Assembly: GCA_024752435.1 (NCBI GenBank)
Contig: CP103023.1
Location: forward strand, 310,001-374,000
From: Allantophomopsis cytisporea
Lineage: Eukaryota; Ascomycota; Leotiomycetes; Phacidiales; Phacidiaceae
Reading direction: 5' to 3'
DNA length: 64,000 nt
Below are positions 44,972 to 56,001 of this stretch, one piece after another (positions within the stretch are counted from its first letter, which is position 1; each line of letters starts with the position of its first letter). Under the pieces are notes generated by a model, which worked only from the letters and a program-made list of their open reading frames with translations, was not told where the DNA came from and did no database searches. Made by a program: the position numbers and the translations under genes.

Positions 44972-46103
44972 ATGGCTTCCGCTGATAAGGGTCTCGAGGA
45001 GATCCCAGAGGGTGAGTGAAAAGTTTCCGAAGACTGCTCGCACGATGTGTGGCGAGGTGGTCAAAAAAAAAAAAAGCACTCTCACGGACCTTCGCTGACG
45101 GTTTTGCGACATTTCAGGACAGATCGAGTCCAACTACGATGAGACCGTCGACTCTTTCGATACCATGAACCTCAAGCCAGAGCTTCTCCGTGGTGTCTAC
45201 GCTTACGGTTTCGAGCGTCCATCCGCTATCCAGCAGCGTGCTATCATGCCAGTCATCAAGGGTAAGAAATATACCACAAATTCTTAACCGATAACCAATA
45301 AAATACTTATCAATTCATCAGGTCACGATGTCATCGCTCAGGCCCAGTCCGGTACTGGAAAGACCGCTACTTTCTCTATCTCCGTCCTCCAGAAGCTTGA
45401 CCCAAACATCAAGCAGTGCCAGGCTCTTATCCTTGCCCCAACCCGTGAGTTGGCTCAGCAGATCCAGAAGGTCGTTGTCGCCATCGGTGACTTCATGAAC
45501 GTTGAGTGCCACGCCTGTATCGGTGGTACTTCCGTCCGTGATGACATGAAGGCCCTCCAGGACGGTCCTCAGGTCGTTGTCGGTACCCCAGGTCGTGTCC
45601 ACGACATGATCCAGCGTCGTTTCCTCAAGACCGACTCCATGAAGATGTTCGTCCTCGATGAGGCCGATGAGATGCTTTCCCGTGGTTTCACTGAGCAGAT
45701 CTACGACATCTTCCAGCTCCTTCCTCAGTCCACCCAGGTCGTTCTTCTTTCCGCCACCATGCCACAGGACGTCCTTGAGGTCACCACCAAGTTCATGCGC
45801 GACCCAGTCCGTATCTTGGTCAAGAAGGCCGAGCTTACCCTCGAAGGTATCAAGCAGTTCTACATCGCTGTCGAGAAGGAGGACTGGAAGTTGGACACTC
45901 TCTCCGACTTGTACGAGACCGTTACTATCACACAAGCCGTCATCTTCTGCAACACCCGCAGAAAGGTCGACTGGCTCACCGACAAGCTCACTGCCCGTGA
46001 CTTCACTGTCTCCGCCATGCACGGTGACATGGACCAGGGTCAGCGTGACTTGATTATGAAGGAGTTCCGTTCCGGTTCTTCCCGTGTCCTCATCGCCACT
46101 GAT

Positions 46104-46135
<32 letters not shown>

Positions 46136-46334
46136 CTCCTTGGTCATCAACTACGACCTCCCAGCCAACCGTGAGAACTACATCCACAGAATCGGTCGTG
46201 GTGGACGTTTTGGACGTAAGGGTGTTGCCATCAACTTCGTCACCGCTGATGATGTCCGCATGATGAGAGAGATTGAGCAGTTCTACAGCACCCAGATCGA
46301 GGAGATGCCAATGAACGTTGCTGACCTCATCTAA
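44972..46334 (+). CDS. TIF1: Translation initiation factor eIF4A, DEAD-box RNA helicase
   Basis: Spliced as 44972-45011, 45118-45261, 45322-46334 (398 residues); phases agree. It has the full DEAD-box set: Q-motif region YGFERPSAIQQRAIMP, motif I AQSGTGKT (69-76), PTRELAQQ, GTPGR, DEAD (174-177), SAT, VIFCNTRRKVDWL, ARGID and HRIGRGGRFGRKG. It ends MPMNVADLI, the classic eIF4A terminus. It unwinds 5' UTRs as part of eIF4F. The codon use is strongly biased to C-ending codons, as expected of a very highly expressed gene, and this produces a long spurious antisense ORF. The first intron carries an A13 run. Confidence 0.97.
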
Positions 46335-47390
46335 ACGACTTTCTGACTTCTGCATATAGGTATATCACGTTTTCAAGTAGCCTTCGGTGTCGGTAAAATG
46401 CATCGGAGTTAGTACTTGAAAAGCTTTTGAAGAGAGCAAAGTGATAGTGAGCGGAGCTGGTTCGCCCGGCCCGTGAGGAAAAGGGATAATAGGGGAGATA
46501 TAAAAGTTGCTGAGAACCGGGTTACAAACATTCTCGGACTCTTTGGTTCTCTTTGTTATTTTGCGTAACTCGTTATTGTCAGCCACATCAGACGCGGAGT
46601 AGCTGACCGTATTGCTTTTTTCAATCTCGGTTTCTGGGATCTGCTATTGGTCTGCGCACCTGGGCTTTTGGTGCTTCTCATACTTTGGCGTCTTTCTTAG
46701 GTCACGACACTTTGTCACGATTTGAGGAACGTCGCAACGATGATGAATAAAGTCTTTTCTCCTTTACCATTAGATCAATTCAGTCATCAAAAACTTAAAA
46801 ACTGTATCCCAATTATGATTTGTGATATTCGTTATGTTCGTGCATGTGATAATTGTCTAGGTATTATTTTGTCAGCCTATCCCATCAAATGGTGCAGGTG
46901 CGCTTGCCAATTTTGTTTGGCAGGAGCGACTGCCAGGTAACAATCCACAATGAGCATGTCGATATCTTCCAAATGTAACTTTTTCTAGGTATTTTCTACC
47001 TTACCCTCGTTTTATTTTCTTCCTTTCATCAATGCATGTCTATCAGAAGGCATGTAGGTTCATCTTTCAGTCTCATTTACTTTACTCTCAGACTGGCACA
47101 CTCTCACGTTTGCCTGCTCTCAAACCTTACACACCCCTATCTACGCCTGTCTATATGTTGTATTTTCACAATCATTCCTGATTCGTGTTTTACACAGATT
47201 TCGTCTAGTCAAAGCCAGAAGATATTCTGGGGACGACTTCTGAGGAACGATTTTAGAAGGGACAAATCTCAAGACGGTCGCTATTCAGTGGCAACGATTC
47301 CAGAGACCGAGTCGCGACTAATTTCGAGCCCAAGACACGACAATCTTCAAGAAGGCATCCTACGGTAGTCATAGAAGAGAGCTCTCAATC
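46335..47390. other. Intergenic region
   Basis: eIF4A 3' untranslated region and the promoter of the coiled-coil protein gene. AT-rich; no gene seen. Confidence 0.55.
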
Positions 47391-48786
47391 ATGATGTCTT
47401 CGTCTCTAGGAGAGGCGAAGCGTGCTGCTTTACGAAATATGCAGCCTCCAAAGGACAATTTGCTGTGGCAGTTTACGCTTCGAGAGAAGCTGACAATTGT
47501 CGAAGAGAATATTGAGAAGCTACGTGATCTGCCGCAGCGTATGATTGAGCTGGAGGAACGAATTGGGAGCATCCAAAATACGCACAATGATACTCGAGGT
47601 CAAATATCCAAGAACGATTCCGCTGTCACCAGGCCTGAAGCTGAGAACATGGCCCTGGGTATGGAGTTAGAGCGGTTGTCTGAGAAAATTATCGAGCTTG
47701 AGCGAGTTGTCAGGGATCAGGTTCTGGAGAGAATGACGAACACCACTGAACGTATTTCAACCATCAACAAAGAGAATGAAACTTTGAGTCGTCGTCTTCA
47801 CAACCTTGAGACACAGCATCATCACTCTGCAGAAAACCAGCAGTCTAACCCAGGTTCTAGCTTGCAAGAGAAATCATCCCATGAAAACTCAGCTGGTTAG
47901 TCTTTCACATTTTGAGCCTCAGCAAATCTTTACTCTAACTTGCCGTGATACCATAGAGGATAGCCTGGGTCAGCACGTTCTATCAAATCCTGCAGGCGTT
48001 TTGCGCCGAACCAGAATTGAACAGCAAAAAAAGGTGGAGAAGAAGGGTAAACATTATCCAGAGAAGCAATCAGCAGTGACTGATCATTCTAAAGGCTCCG
48101 GGAGATCATCCAATATGTCTAATCCCTCTGAAATGCAATCTGCTGCCAAGCCCCACGCAATCCTTACTACCAATACTTCTGACCCATTCATCCATAAAAC
48201 CTCGAGCTCTTCTGGCCGTGAGTACAATCTCATTAATCTCCGTATTTCATCTGACATAAATAAAGCATATCGGTCTACCAGAAACACCAGATCTGGTGGG
48301 TTAACAGAACCTTCCCAACAAAATGTGCTGATTTCACAACCCCAATCGAACAATCTGGCCAACCAAGTAATTGGAACAAGCCATGCGGCCAACCTCCGAA
48401 CCTCGGAAGTGCATTCTTCACTCGTACAAGGCAACATGCCCCTCATCCAGTACTTTAATGAGACGAACAAAGCGTTCCTTTCCAAGACGGATAAAGTTGA
48501 TAGTGGAATGATCGCGAAGAACTGGATGAATGGACTCGCCGACAAGGAGCTTGCCAAAGATTTACAAAAGTATACCATGCAGATGGCAAAAGTACGCGGA
48601 GATGAAAAGCCTAAATGGAAGGATGTTGACGAGGCAATATGGCTTCCAATGTTAAAGCGTGGGATGATCTGGGCCCATAAACAGGAGAGCGAGAAGGAGA
48701 ATTCGAAGAACAAGGAGATGTTGCTTGCTCGAAAGGCAGAACTTGAGGCATCAGCGGCTCCTCCTGCTAAGAGAGGTCGTCGTTGA
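47391..48786 (+). CDS. Hypothetical coiled-coil protein
   Basis: Spliced as 47391-47895 and 47957-48786 (444 residues); GTTAGT donor, CCATAG acceptor, phases agree. Start MMSSSLGEAKRAALRNMQPP; a second in-frame ATG follows at once. Residues about 25-140 are strongly heptad-patterned (LREKLTIVEENIEKLRDLPQ, RMIELEERIGSIQ, MELERLSEKIIELERVVRDQ, INKENETLSRRLHNLETQHH), so a parallel coiled coil is likely. The middle is Ser/Asn/Gln-rich and disordered. The C-terminal 110 residues look structured (QGNMPLIQYFNETNKAFLSK, WLPMLKRGMIWAHKQ) and end KKR-like (PPAKRGRR), a possible nuclear signal. No family is recognised. Confidence 0.72.
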
Positions 48787-49725
48787 TACTAGGGGAATAT
48801 GTATTTGGAGTGATAAGGGAGGTAGGGATTTTCTTTTCTGATCGCATATTGCATTGTCTTTTTGCTCATCTGGACTTTCCGATTAGCGGTACATGTCTGT
48901 TTGATATACGGAATCTGTTGCCCATTCATAAGCTCTTAAGCTGCTGGAATTACGAAGCATGGAATAAGATATATCAGACTCACTTTGTTAAGACAGCCAC
49001 AGAAGTTGTGATTTCCAAAATTTCCTCACATGAGCTCGTAACTTCCGCCATGGTGAGACACGTATAGAACCTGTTCCATTCTAGCCAACATGATTGTTTC
49101 GAGCAGTGTGAATGTGTTGGCGTTTTGGGTCATTCTTGAATTGTCACTTTTCCCAAGCTGATCGTTATCTTAAGGTTCGGAATATTACTTTACAACACAA
49201 CATAATAAGTGGATTGGAGTGTTGTACTGTTTATTGAAGCATAAAGAATAGTTGATTTGTCGACTTTCATGGGATATCCTGACGTTGTGGTAGTGAGTTA
49301 CAGTCGTCCAGCCAACACGAACTTCCGTTTAGAGTGATAAAAGGAGAGAAGCATTGATGATTTGGCAGTATGCAGTTCAATACGAAGATGTTCGATAGTA
49401 AGATCTACGAAATTTGTGAATGTCAGTTTTAGAAGAGATTCGAGCGGCCATTTTCATGCTAGCGTCAGCCCCTGATACAGGTAAGTATACCGACACGTCC
49501 AGCCGCATTAGGAGTGTCAAGAGAGCATCAGAGATCACAATGAGGTAGGTAGCTATAGGGCCACTGACACATTAACCAGATTCCGGCTGGTATCTTAGAA
49601 GGTCCTTAGCTATCGTAAAGTCCTAAACAACGCCAGGTTTTATTAGCTTTGGCTATTCGTGATTCTTCAATTATGCATAGTGCTCCCGTAGCTCATAATA
49701 TTTTATTTATTTTTAGTTCTAACAT
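48787..49725. other. Convergent intergenic region
   Basis: 3' ends of two convergent genes. ORFs are short and featureless; AT-rich near 49690-49740. No gene seen. Confidence 0.5.
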
Positions 49726-50949
49726 TTATTCTAAGTAATTGTGTTTCTTATACTCACAGAAGACATTAGCCTTGCACTCAAGCTTGATCTGTCGAAAAGA
49801 AGCCGCATCACCGTTCCTTGCTGCTTCGCCCAGATTCCAGAACACGTCCTCGCACCGTCTCTCCATACCCGGATCGATATCAATCAGCCAAGACATGAAC
49901 TCCTTCAATTCACTGCGCAGGGTGTTGTCAATGTCTCTGCTGTGACGGTGGCTAGGAGACTGGGTTCTCGCAGCAGTGTTTTCGGGATCGAGGAAGCGGA
50001 CGTGTTTGGATTGCGCACTGGACCTGCTCGTGCTATGACGAGGTGCTTTTTGAGGCATTTGTCCCAAACCAGCCATACTTGGTTTACGCTTTTTGGATTG
50101 GTGATAAACGCGGTGCTGCTCATCTTCCGTTTCTGCTTCATCTGGATCCTGAATTAGGTCATTTCCTGTATTTTCCTCGGTTTTGTATGTTGGCGGTGGG
50201 AAGTCTAGAGATCTCTCTAAGTCAATAGAGGTAGAGCGAGATGACTGGATCTCTCTATGTACATTGAAGGTCGACCAATCATTACACACCATGCCGTCGT
50301 TGAATTTTGTGAAGTCGACCAGATAATCTTTCATTCCTCCAGCACTTATCCTTTCACACATATTCAATAGCACATTGTAAGGCATCTTCTCACTTTTGTT
50401 CAACGATAACGGATATTCCTCTTTGTGTGCGAGATATACATAGAACTCCTTGGCCTGAGAGAGAGACTGTAGGCCAACTAGTGCATCTGAGACTTTTTCC
50501 GATACAGGAATAAATGGTGACTTAGCCTGCGCCGAGTTCTTGGGCATAAACACTTCACCCACAGCGCGTAGTCTGACATATAGGCGGGAAATGGTAACAT
50601 CAGGGCCAAGACCAGCATTAGCCAAAGCAAGTGCAGTATATTCAGGATAAGTGAAGCTGTTTGCATTGTGTATAGCAAAACATGGCTCCTTGTTGGTATT
50701 ATCAAGTACATCTGCTTTGATGACGAAGAAAAGAGGCTTTTGACGGTGGTTTTTGGAATTGATGTGTGTTTTCACTTTCACAGATAGGCGGAACCATAAA
50801 AGTAACTCGGGTTGTGACTGTGTGTCGAGGCGTAGTGTCATCTGGAGAGCATCTTCTTCGCTACCAAGATAGCAAGAGCTTCCTGAGTCGCTCCATTCGA
50901 TGAGCACATTTTCAGTTATGCAGTTAGCTACAGAACCTGGTGAAGACAT
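49726..50949 (-). CDS. Hypothetical protein, 407 residues
   Basis: A single exon with no internal stop. The N-terminal two thirds look like a beta-rich globular domain (LQMTLRLDTQSQPELLLWFR, KPLFFVIKADVLDNTNKEPC, EYTALALANAGLGPDVTISR, LYVRLRAVGEVFMPKNSAQA, KEFYVYLAHKEEYPLSLNKS). A basic disordered linker rich in Ser/Arg (SKKRKPSMAGLGQMPQKAP, a possible nuclear signal) follows, and a helical C-terminus (SELKEFMSWLIDIDPGMERR). I do not recognise it. The intronless structure and position at the edge of a decayed region are typical of lineage-restricted fungal genes. Confidence 0.65.
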   Translation of the reverse strand: MSSPGSVANCITENVLIEWSDSGSSCYLGSEEDALQMTLRLDTQSQPELLLWFRLSVKVKTHINSKNHRQKPLFFVIKADVLDNTNKEPCFAIHNANSFTYPEYTALALANAGLGPDVTISRLYVRLRAVGEVFMPKNSAQAKSPFIPVSEKVSDALVGLQSLSQAKEFYVYLAHKEEYPLSLNKSEKMPYNVLLNMCERISAGGMKDYLVDFTKFNDGMVCNDWSTFNVHREIQSSRSTSIDLERSLDFPPPTYKTEENTGNDLIQDPDEAETEDEQHRVYHQSKKRKPSMAGLGQMPQKAPRHSTSRSSAQSKHVRFLDPENTAARTQSPSHRHSRDIDNTLRSELKEFMSWLIDIDPGMERRCEDVFWNLGEAARNGDAASFRQIKLECKANVFCEYKKHNYLE

Positions 50950-51238
50950 GCCGGCTTAGTATAGGTATCGCGGGAACAAGATGCCTGAAAGAGACTTAGC
51001 AGTTGAGCAGTCTAAAACAAATGTATAGAAAAGATAGCCCAAGCACTTGTTTGTGCAAGATTCCCACCCACCCAGGCTTTGTGCCTTTGAAGCAGCCTTG
51101 ACTCCGTGGTCCAATCGACAGGCCAGTGTTGAAATTATCTTGGGTACGAGGTCATGGTGCAAGTATGCTAACCAACATGAGGTACTCAGCCTGGACAAAT
51201 AGATGCACCGTCCAGCTCCAGGGGTCACTGACCTGCCT

Positions 51239-51612
51239 TCACGAGATACTGACGTACCTAGTGTATCTAGGAGGTACCGATCTTCATAGAGGAGGTACTG
51301 GTCCTGCCAAAGAGCGGACGTTCAATCTGTCGCAGTCACAGAATAGTGTGGCCCGAGGCTTCAGCGGTTCTTCTTGACGTGACATGGTGATGAACAAAGC
51401 GTTTTGAGGACGGATGAGGATTTGATGAGATAGAGCACGGGGAGAGACGTACAAGACTCAGACCTGGATGAGGAGATACCCCGACCTACTCATAGAGCGT
51501 CGCCGATCTGTTTTCAGGAGATACCGACCTTCCCAGAGTCTCTGGGAGGTACCAATCTTCCTCAAAAGAGATGCTAGTCTGCCAAAGAGAGGACGTTTGA
51601 TCTTCCTCAAGG
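51239..51612 (+). repeat. Two diverged copies of a coding-like module about 275 bp apart
   Basis: The segments at about 51239-51340 and 51514-51612 align along their length. In one frame both give EI-T-xxxx-LGGT(D/N)L, then AKERTF(N/D)L-Q; the second copy has an in-frame TAG. This suggests a broken gene that once carried repeated modules. No family is recognised. Confidence 0.55.
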
Positions 51613-53221
51613 CAGGAGAGTAGGACCTGACGTATGCCACTGTTATTGCGCGATATGACGACAGGAGAAGCTCTCGGATATGGTCTCGATGTGAGCTGGA
51701 CAATGTATGAAGCGTAAAGATAATAGCGGAACACGTTGGCGGATAAGAAGATGTTGCTACGATGCACGACGAATTCGTCAATAACGAAGAGGTTGGGCGG
51801 CGGTCAACGCGGCTGCCTTTAGTTTATGCCTTAGGCACAAAGCACAATGATATCGCGCTCTCGCGTCTGATTGGCAGATTAGTCGGTTTTCGTGTAAAGT
51901 GATATTTTGTCTATTCAGAAGGTTCACACAGTGTTGATAGGGCAGTCATTCGTGATATCATTGAATTCTGAGTATGAGCTATTAGAACAGTACATTTTAG
52001 AATGCAAGGCACATAAAATAACATCTTTTCTCACTGTAGATTTGAAGCTGCAACAATATACCAGATTAGATAGCCCGGTGCTAACAACACAGAAATTGCT
52101 TTCACTCCTTACCATTTTCGAATTCTTCCGTCTCTCACTACGGCTCCCATATCAGCGAATTCAAAATGTGGGTGTATCAGATCTCCCAGCAACTCCTTAA
52201 CAGACGGCGATGCGAGCGGATATGTATAGACTCGCCGATACTATCTTGAAGACTAATGATTTGGATACGTTGTCGCGCCACTTGGTAGTGATAGAGCATG
52301 AACACTTTATTGTTCAATATAGTCTGAGGTTGTCAACAGGACATGAATGAATTGCTTCTCAGAAGATCTGGAAATCAGTGAGCCAACTCTGTTGCGAGTT
52401 TCGTAGGTATCAGACCAAAGAGGACACTAACCTCTGGTTCGCTTCTATTGAGTTCAAAGGAGTACTTGAAGATATTTTCTCTGGTGTGGAGAAAGATAAA
52501 AAAAAGGTGAATGCCTGACGTTCGGTTCTCCTCGTTATTACCCAACAATGATACATTTGAAGAACGGTGAGACACGGGAGCGTCTCTATATCAGGACTTT
52601 GGAGACTTTTAAATGTTTTTCTGAAGGATTTATGATCGAGACGTGCTGCAGGTAGACAGAAAGAGCTAAATGGGCTGAACGAGCCTGAAGCTGCAGACAT
52701 CGATTTTCGAAACGAGAGAATGGCTATTTTACCTGTAGGATCAAGCTTCCTATATCTGTGAGCTATTGTGGGAACAACATTTGGACGACCAACAGAAAAT
52801 TGTGAAGGATTCTCGTTACAGACGCTTGTCCGTGGAATTTAAGAGATATTCTAACATTTTTTCGATCTTGTCTCCCTTATAGACTTTGGCGGCGACAAGA
52901 AAGATAAACTACCTAGACAATGGAAGACAAATAAGGCAGCATAATTAATTTCATGCTTTAAGCAGTATATAATATGTGCTCTTGAAGCTACCCTAATTCT
53001 GTATAGATTTTTCTTCAAGAGGATAGTACAAGCCAATATTTGGTACGACCTTGATCTACAGCTTCTCTAGAGCTACTACGGAAATATCCCAGTCTCTTGA
53101 AGCTCGACGAACTTGTACGGTAGTTCTACCACTTGGGCTTGGGTATATATAATCTATTGATAAAATTGTTATCTCATCATAATTTCCCCACGACGCCTAT
53201 CAAGGCCAATAATCTTTTTCT

Positions 53222-53223
<2 letters not shown>

Positions 53224-53260
<37 letters not shown>
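53224..53260. repeat. 37-nt uninterrupted T tract
   Basis: Positions 53224-53260 are all T. Read on the minus strand it is an A37 tract, which could be the poly-A end of an inserted reverse-transcribed sequence whose body lies above 53261, or simple slippage expansion. Confidence 0.9.
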
Positions 53261-53263
<3 letters not shown>

Positions 53264-53810
53264 TATACCTATATATTCTAATTGAAATCGTTCATAAGAA
53301 GTTCTATGGTTTCGGATTCGGGCTTTGTTAGATGTATATGAGCGTATCGTCACTATCAGACAATGCATACTGTCTGTTTTACACCTACTTAATAGTCACG
53401 TGCTAGTCATGATAGGCATAGCATTCCAGATCTACAAACTCTCAAACAGGGTTATTTGGGATAGTAAGACTGCCTGGTTGCGTCAAGATAGAAGTTTAGA
53501 TAAGTAAATCAGCGAGTATTGGCTCTCACAAATGCCCATAGTATCGATTTGGAGGTTAATGATCTTCGACTTGGCATGGAGTTAGCAGAAGTAAGCAAGG
53601 CTTGATTACCAATAGACCTACGCTATATGACCCTCAGGGTTAAGGGTTGGCTTAATGTACATATATATAACCTCTATTGCAGTCATATTCAGCTGTTCTC
53701 GGATATCAATCGCAGACACACGACAGTAATATCGCGGGATTCACTTGTTGCACCTTGCTTATTCTAAAGCCTCTCGCCCAGCAACCCAACGTCTCCCAAA
53801 CACTTTGTCA

Positions 53811-54743
53811 ATGGCTAAGAATTCCGTTCTTATTCTCGGAGCTGGCGAATTGGGAGAAGCTATCATCAGTTCTCTCGTATCCGATCAACAGATTCTGGAA
53901 AATATTGACATTAAAGTCCTGCTGCGTCCTTCCACCATTGAAAGCACGAGTCCCAGCAAAGTAGCTCTTCGGAGCTTTCTCACTCAACACAGTGTTGGAA
54001 TAGTGAGTGGTGATCTAGTGGAGGATACCAAAAGCTCCCTTGCTTCGATTTTTAAAGTCTTCACCATAGTTGTGGGATGCTCTGGTATGACATACCCTCC
54101 TGGCACACAATTGAAAATTGGTGAAGCTGTGCTAGAAGCGGGCATCGAACATTACATACCTTGGCAATATGGAATAGACTACGATGCTGTTGGAAGAAAC
54201 AGCAGTCAAGGACTTTTCACTGAACAACTTGATGTCAGAGGACTCTTAAGAAACCAAACGAACATTACATGGATCATAATTTCTGTGGGCATGTTTATGA
54301 GTTTCTTATTTGAGGAAAGCTTTGGAGTTGTCGACTCTCAAGGAAATATTCGAGCACTTGGAGACTGGGATAATAAAGTTACAGTAACAAGAGTTGAGGA
54401 TATTGCCTTGATGGTCAATAAAGTGCTAAAAGCGTGGATCTCGCAAGAAGATATCGAAAGCTACAACGGCATTATTTATATCTCTGGAGAAACTCTTACT
54501 TATCGCAAACTGGCTAAAGTTGTGGAAAGGGTTGAGGGCCGAAGAATTGGAAAGACTGTGTGGGACATAGAAACTTTGATGAGAGAATTAGCAGATGATC
54601 CGGAGAATGGAATGAAGAAGTATCGTCTAGTTTTCGCGGAGGGAAGAGGTATATTCTGGGACGAAGGAATTACATTCAATAAGAAGATGGGATTGCATTT
54701 GATGAATGTCGAGGAGTATCTGTTAGCTAAAAAGATATCTTGA
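53811..54743 (+). CDS. NmrA-like / isoflavone-reductase-like NAD(P)-binding protein
   Basis: A single exon of 310 residues starting MAKNSVLILGAGELGEAIIS. The GAGELGE loop is the Rossmann dinucleotide site (GxGxxG). Later blocks match the PCBER/NmrA-like group: VLLRPSTIESTSPSK, GIVSGDLVEDTKSSLASIFK, FTIVVGCSGMTYPPGTQLKI, HYIPWQYGIDYDAVGRNSSQ (the PWQYG(I/V)D motif is typical of fungal members), TWIIISVGMFMSFLFEESFG and RVEDIALMVNKVLKAW. The reaction and substrate are unknown; members reduce small aromatic molecules or act as redox sensors. The upstream frame is open but the ATG at 53811 begins the family core. Nothing nearby suggests a pathway, and it sits alone between decayed regions. Confidence 0.88.
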   Translation: MAKNSVLILGAGELGEAIISSLVSDQQILENIDIKVLLRPSTIESTSPSKVALRSFLTQHSVGIVSGDLVEDTKSSLASIFKVFTIVVGCSGMTYPPGTQLKIGEAVLEAGIEHYIPWQYGIDYDAVGRNSSQGLFTEQLDVRGLLRNQTNITWIIISVGMFMSFLFEESFGVVDSQGNIRALGDWDNKVTVTRVEDIALMVNKVLKAWISQEDIESYNGIIYISGETLTYRKLAKVVERVEGRRIGKTVWDIETLMRELADDPENGMKKYRLVFAEGRGIFWDEGITFNKKMGLHLMNVEEYLLAKKIS

Positions 54744-56001
54744 GGTTAGGAATCTCATTTTAATAACGCAGAGTGGGAATCTCAACATCATTGTGGCTCC
54801 TTCTAATGACAAAGGCTTGTGAATTGCTTCTATACAGTCATCAAGTTCCAACACTATATCTTGCAATAAGAATCATGAAGGGAATATCGTGACATAACGT
54901 ATCAACTCTTGGGTATAAAAAGCCGAATTGAGATTTTTGATGTAAGAATAATCATTCAACGTCCTACTAAGTAGTGCTTCTAATCTTGCTATTAATCTTC
55001 ATCCGGGGTGCCAAGGTATAGAGCAAGAATTAGTATTCTTGTAGGTATTATGACGCCAAGGCAAATTGATCTGAACGCCCATAAATCAGAGACGTTGTTG
55101 AGTAGTGGACCCTTATATGGGAATCAGGCGAATATCTGTTAAAATCCCCAATATACATCTCTGTATTGGATGACCCTGCGAACTCTTATGCACGTTTGAG
55201 GCGCAGACCAAAGTAAACAGCACCTTCTCCACCATGGAAGTGGTTGCGCGATGGTACTGCAACAGGACGAATTGTAGGATGATGCCTTTTAATGATGCTG
55301 AAGATGATAGATATCCAGGTTCTGGCTTGCGCAGCCGGGCGAATCCCATTTTTTGAGATGGTTATAGATGAAACGAAGAAATGTGGATGGCCTCTGGATA
55401 AAGTGAGAGGTTACATAGCTGATCTCACGAACGTTAGAGTTTTCCGAGAGATTAGTGGCCCAGTGATAGGAAAAGCTGTTCAGTAAGACAAAAATATGAG
55501 AGAAGATCTAGCAAAGCTTGTGTTGGAGCACTTGCATGGGACGGATATTCCAATTTTGATGAACATTGACATCGGGCATACTTTCCCTATGCTTACTGTA
55601 CCTACGAATATTCTTGCAAAGTTGGATTCTGACAACGATGAATTTAGCCTGTTGGAAATTGGGGTAAGACCTTATTAGATAGTAGTTCCTATTGAAAGCG
55701 TCATATAAGAATTCCCTTCTATTGCATTCAGCGGATTATTGTTACCACAGATGTCATAATTTACTTGGGGTCTCCTCAAGCATGACATGGATCACACGGC
55801 TAGTTAATCACCAAAAATTTTGGCCCTTGTTGAGTTAAAGGCCTTCAGATTGTGATCTCTTTTCGCTCCAAACGCCACGAAGACTGACCATGCCACCATA
55901 TGCACCCAATCATCACAACATGTCACGCCAATCGTAATCTACCAATCCAGAAAGGTCGATCCTGGCGTGTATTAATTGGAAGTAATGATCTTCATCGAGT
56001 C
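54744..56001. other. Intergenic region holding a pseudogene
   Basis: 3' of the NmrA-like gene and 3' of NPL4. The S66-peptidase remnant (separate entry) is the only recognisable content. Confidence 0.55.
55330..55678 (+). pseudogene. Truncated, stop-interrupted LD-carboxypeptidase (peptidase S66) remnant
   Basis: One frame shows the C-terminal part of an S66-type LD-carboxypeptidase: FEMVIDETKKCGWPLDKV, LTNVRVFREISGPVIGKA, then after an in-frame stop at 55484-55486 the same frame resumes DKNMREDLAKLVLEH, GTDIPILMNIDIGHTFPMLT and DEFSLLEIGV. The HT of IDIGHT is the conserved segment carrying the catalytic His of the family. The N-terminal half with the catalytic Ser nucleophile is absent. The family is bacterial in origin, with many fungal copies. 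Here the gene is broken by truncation and one nonsense codon. Confidence 0.65.

Larger units (their letters stand above)
50950..53810. other. Decayed, gene-poor region
   Basis: No intact gene. It contains an imperfect duplication (51239-51340 and 51514-51612), possible coding remnants near 52380-52750 broken by stops, and a 37-nt T tract (53224-53260). The last 120 bp lead into the NmrA-like gene. Confidence 0.55.

Noticed and set aside
45318..46355. 345-codon ORF antisense to eIF4A
   Set aside because: It is the shadow of the strongly codon-biased eIF4A gene; it has no family features and follows eIF4A exon 3 almost exactly.
53224..53260. T tract as an RNA polymerase III terminator
   Set aside because: Far longer than the 4-8 T usual for that role, and no tRNA or 5S gene is visible upstream.
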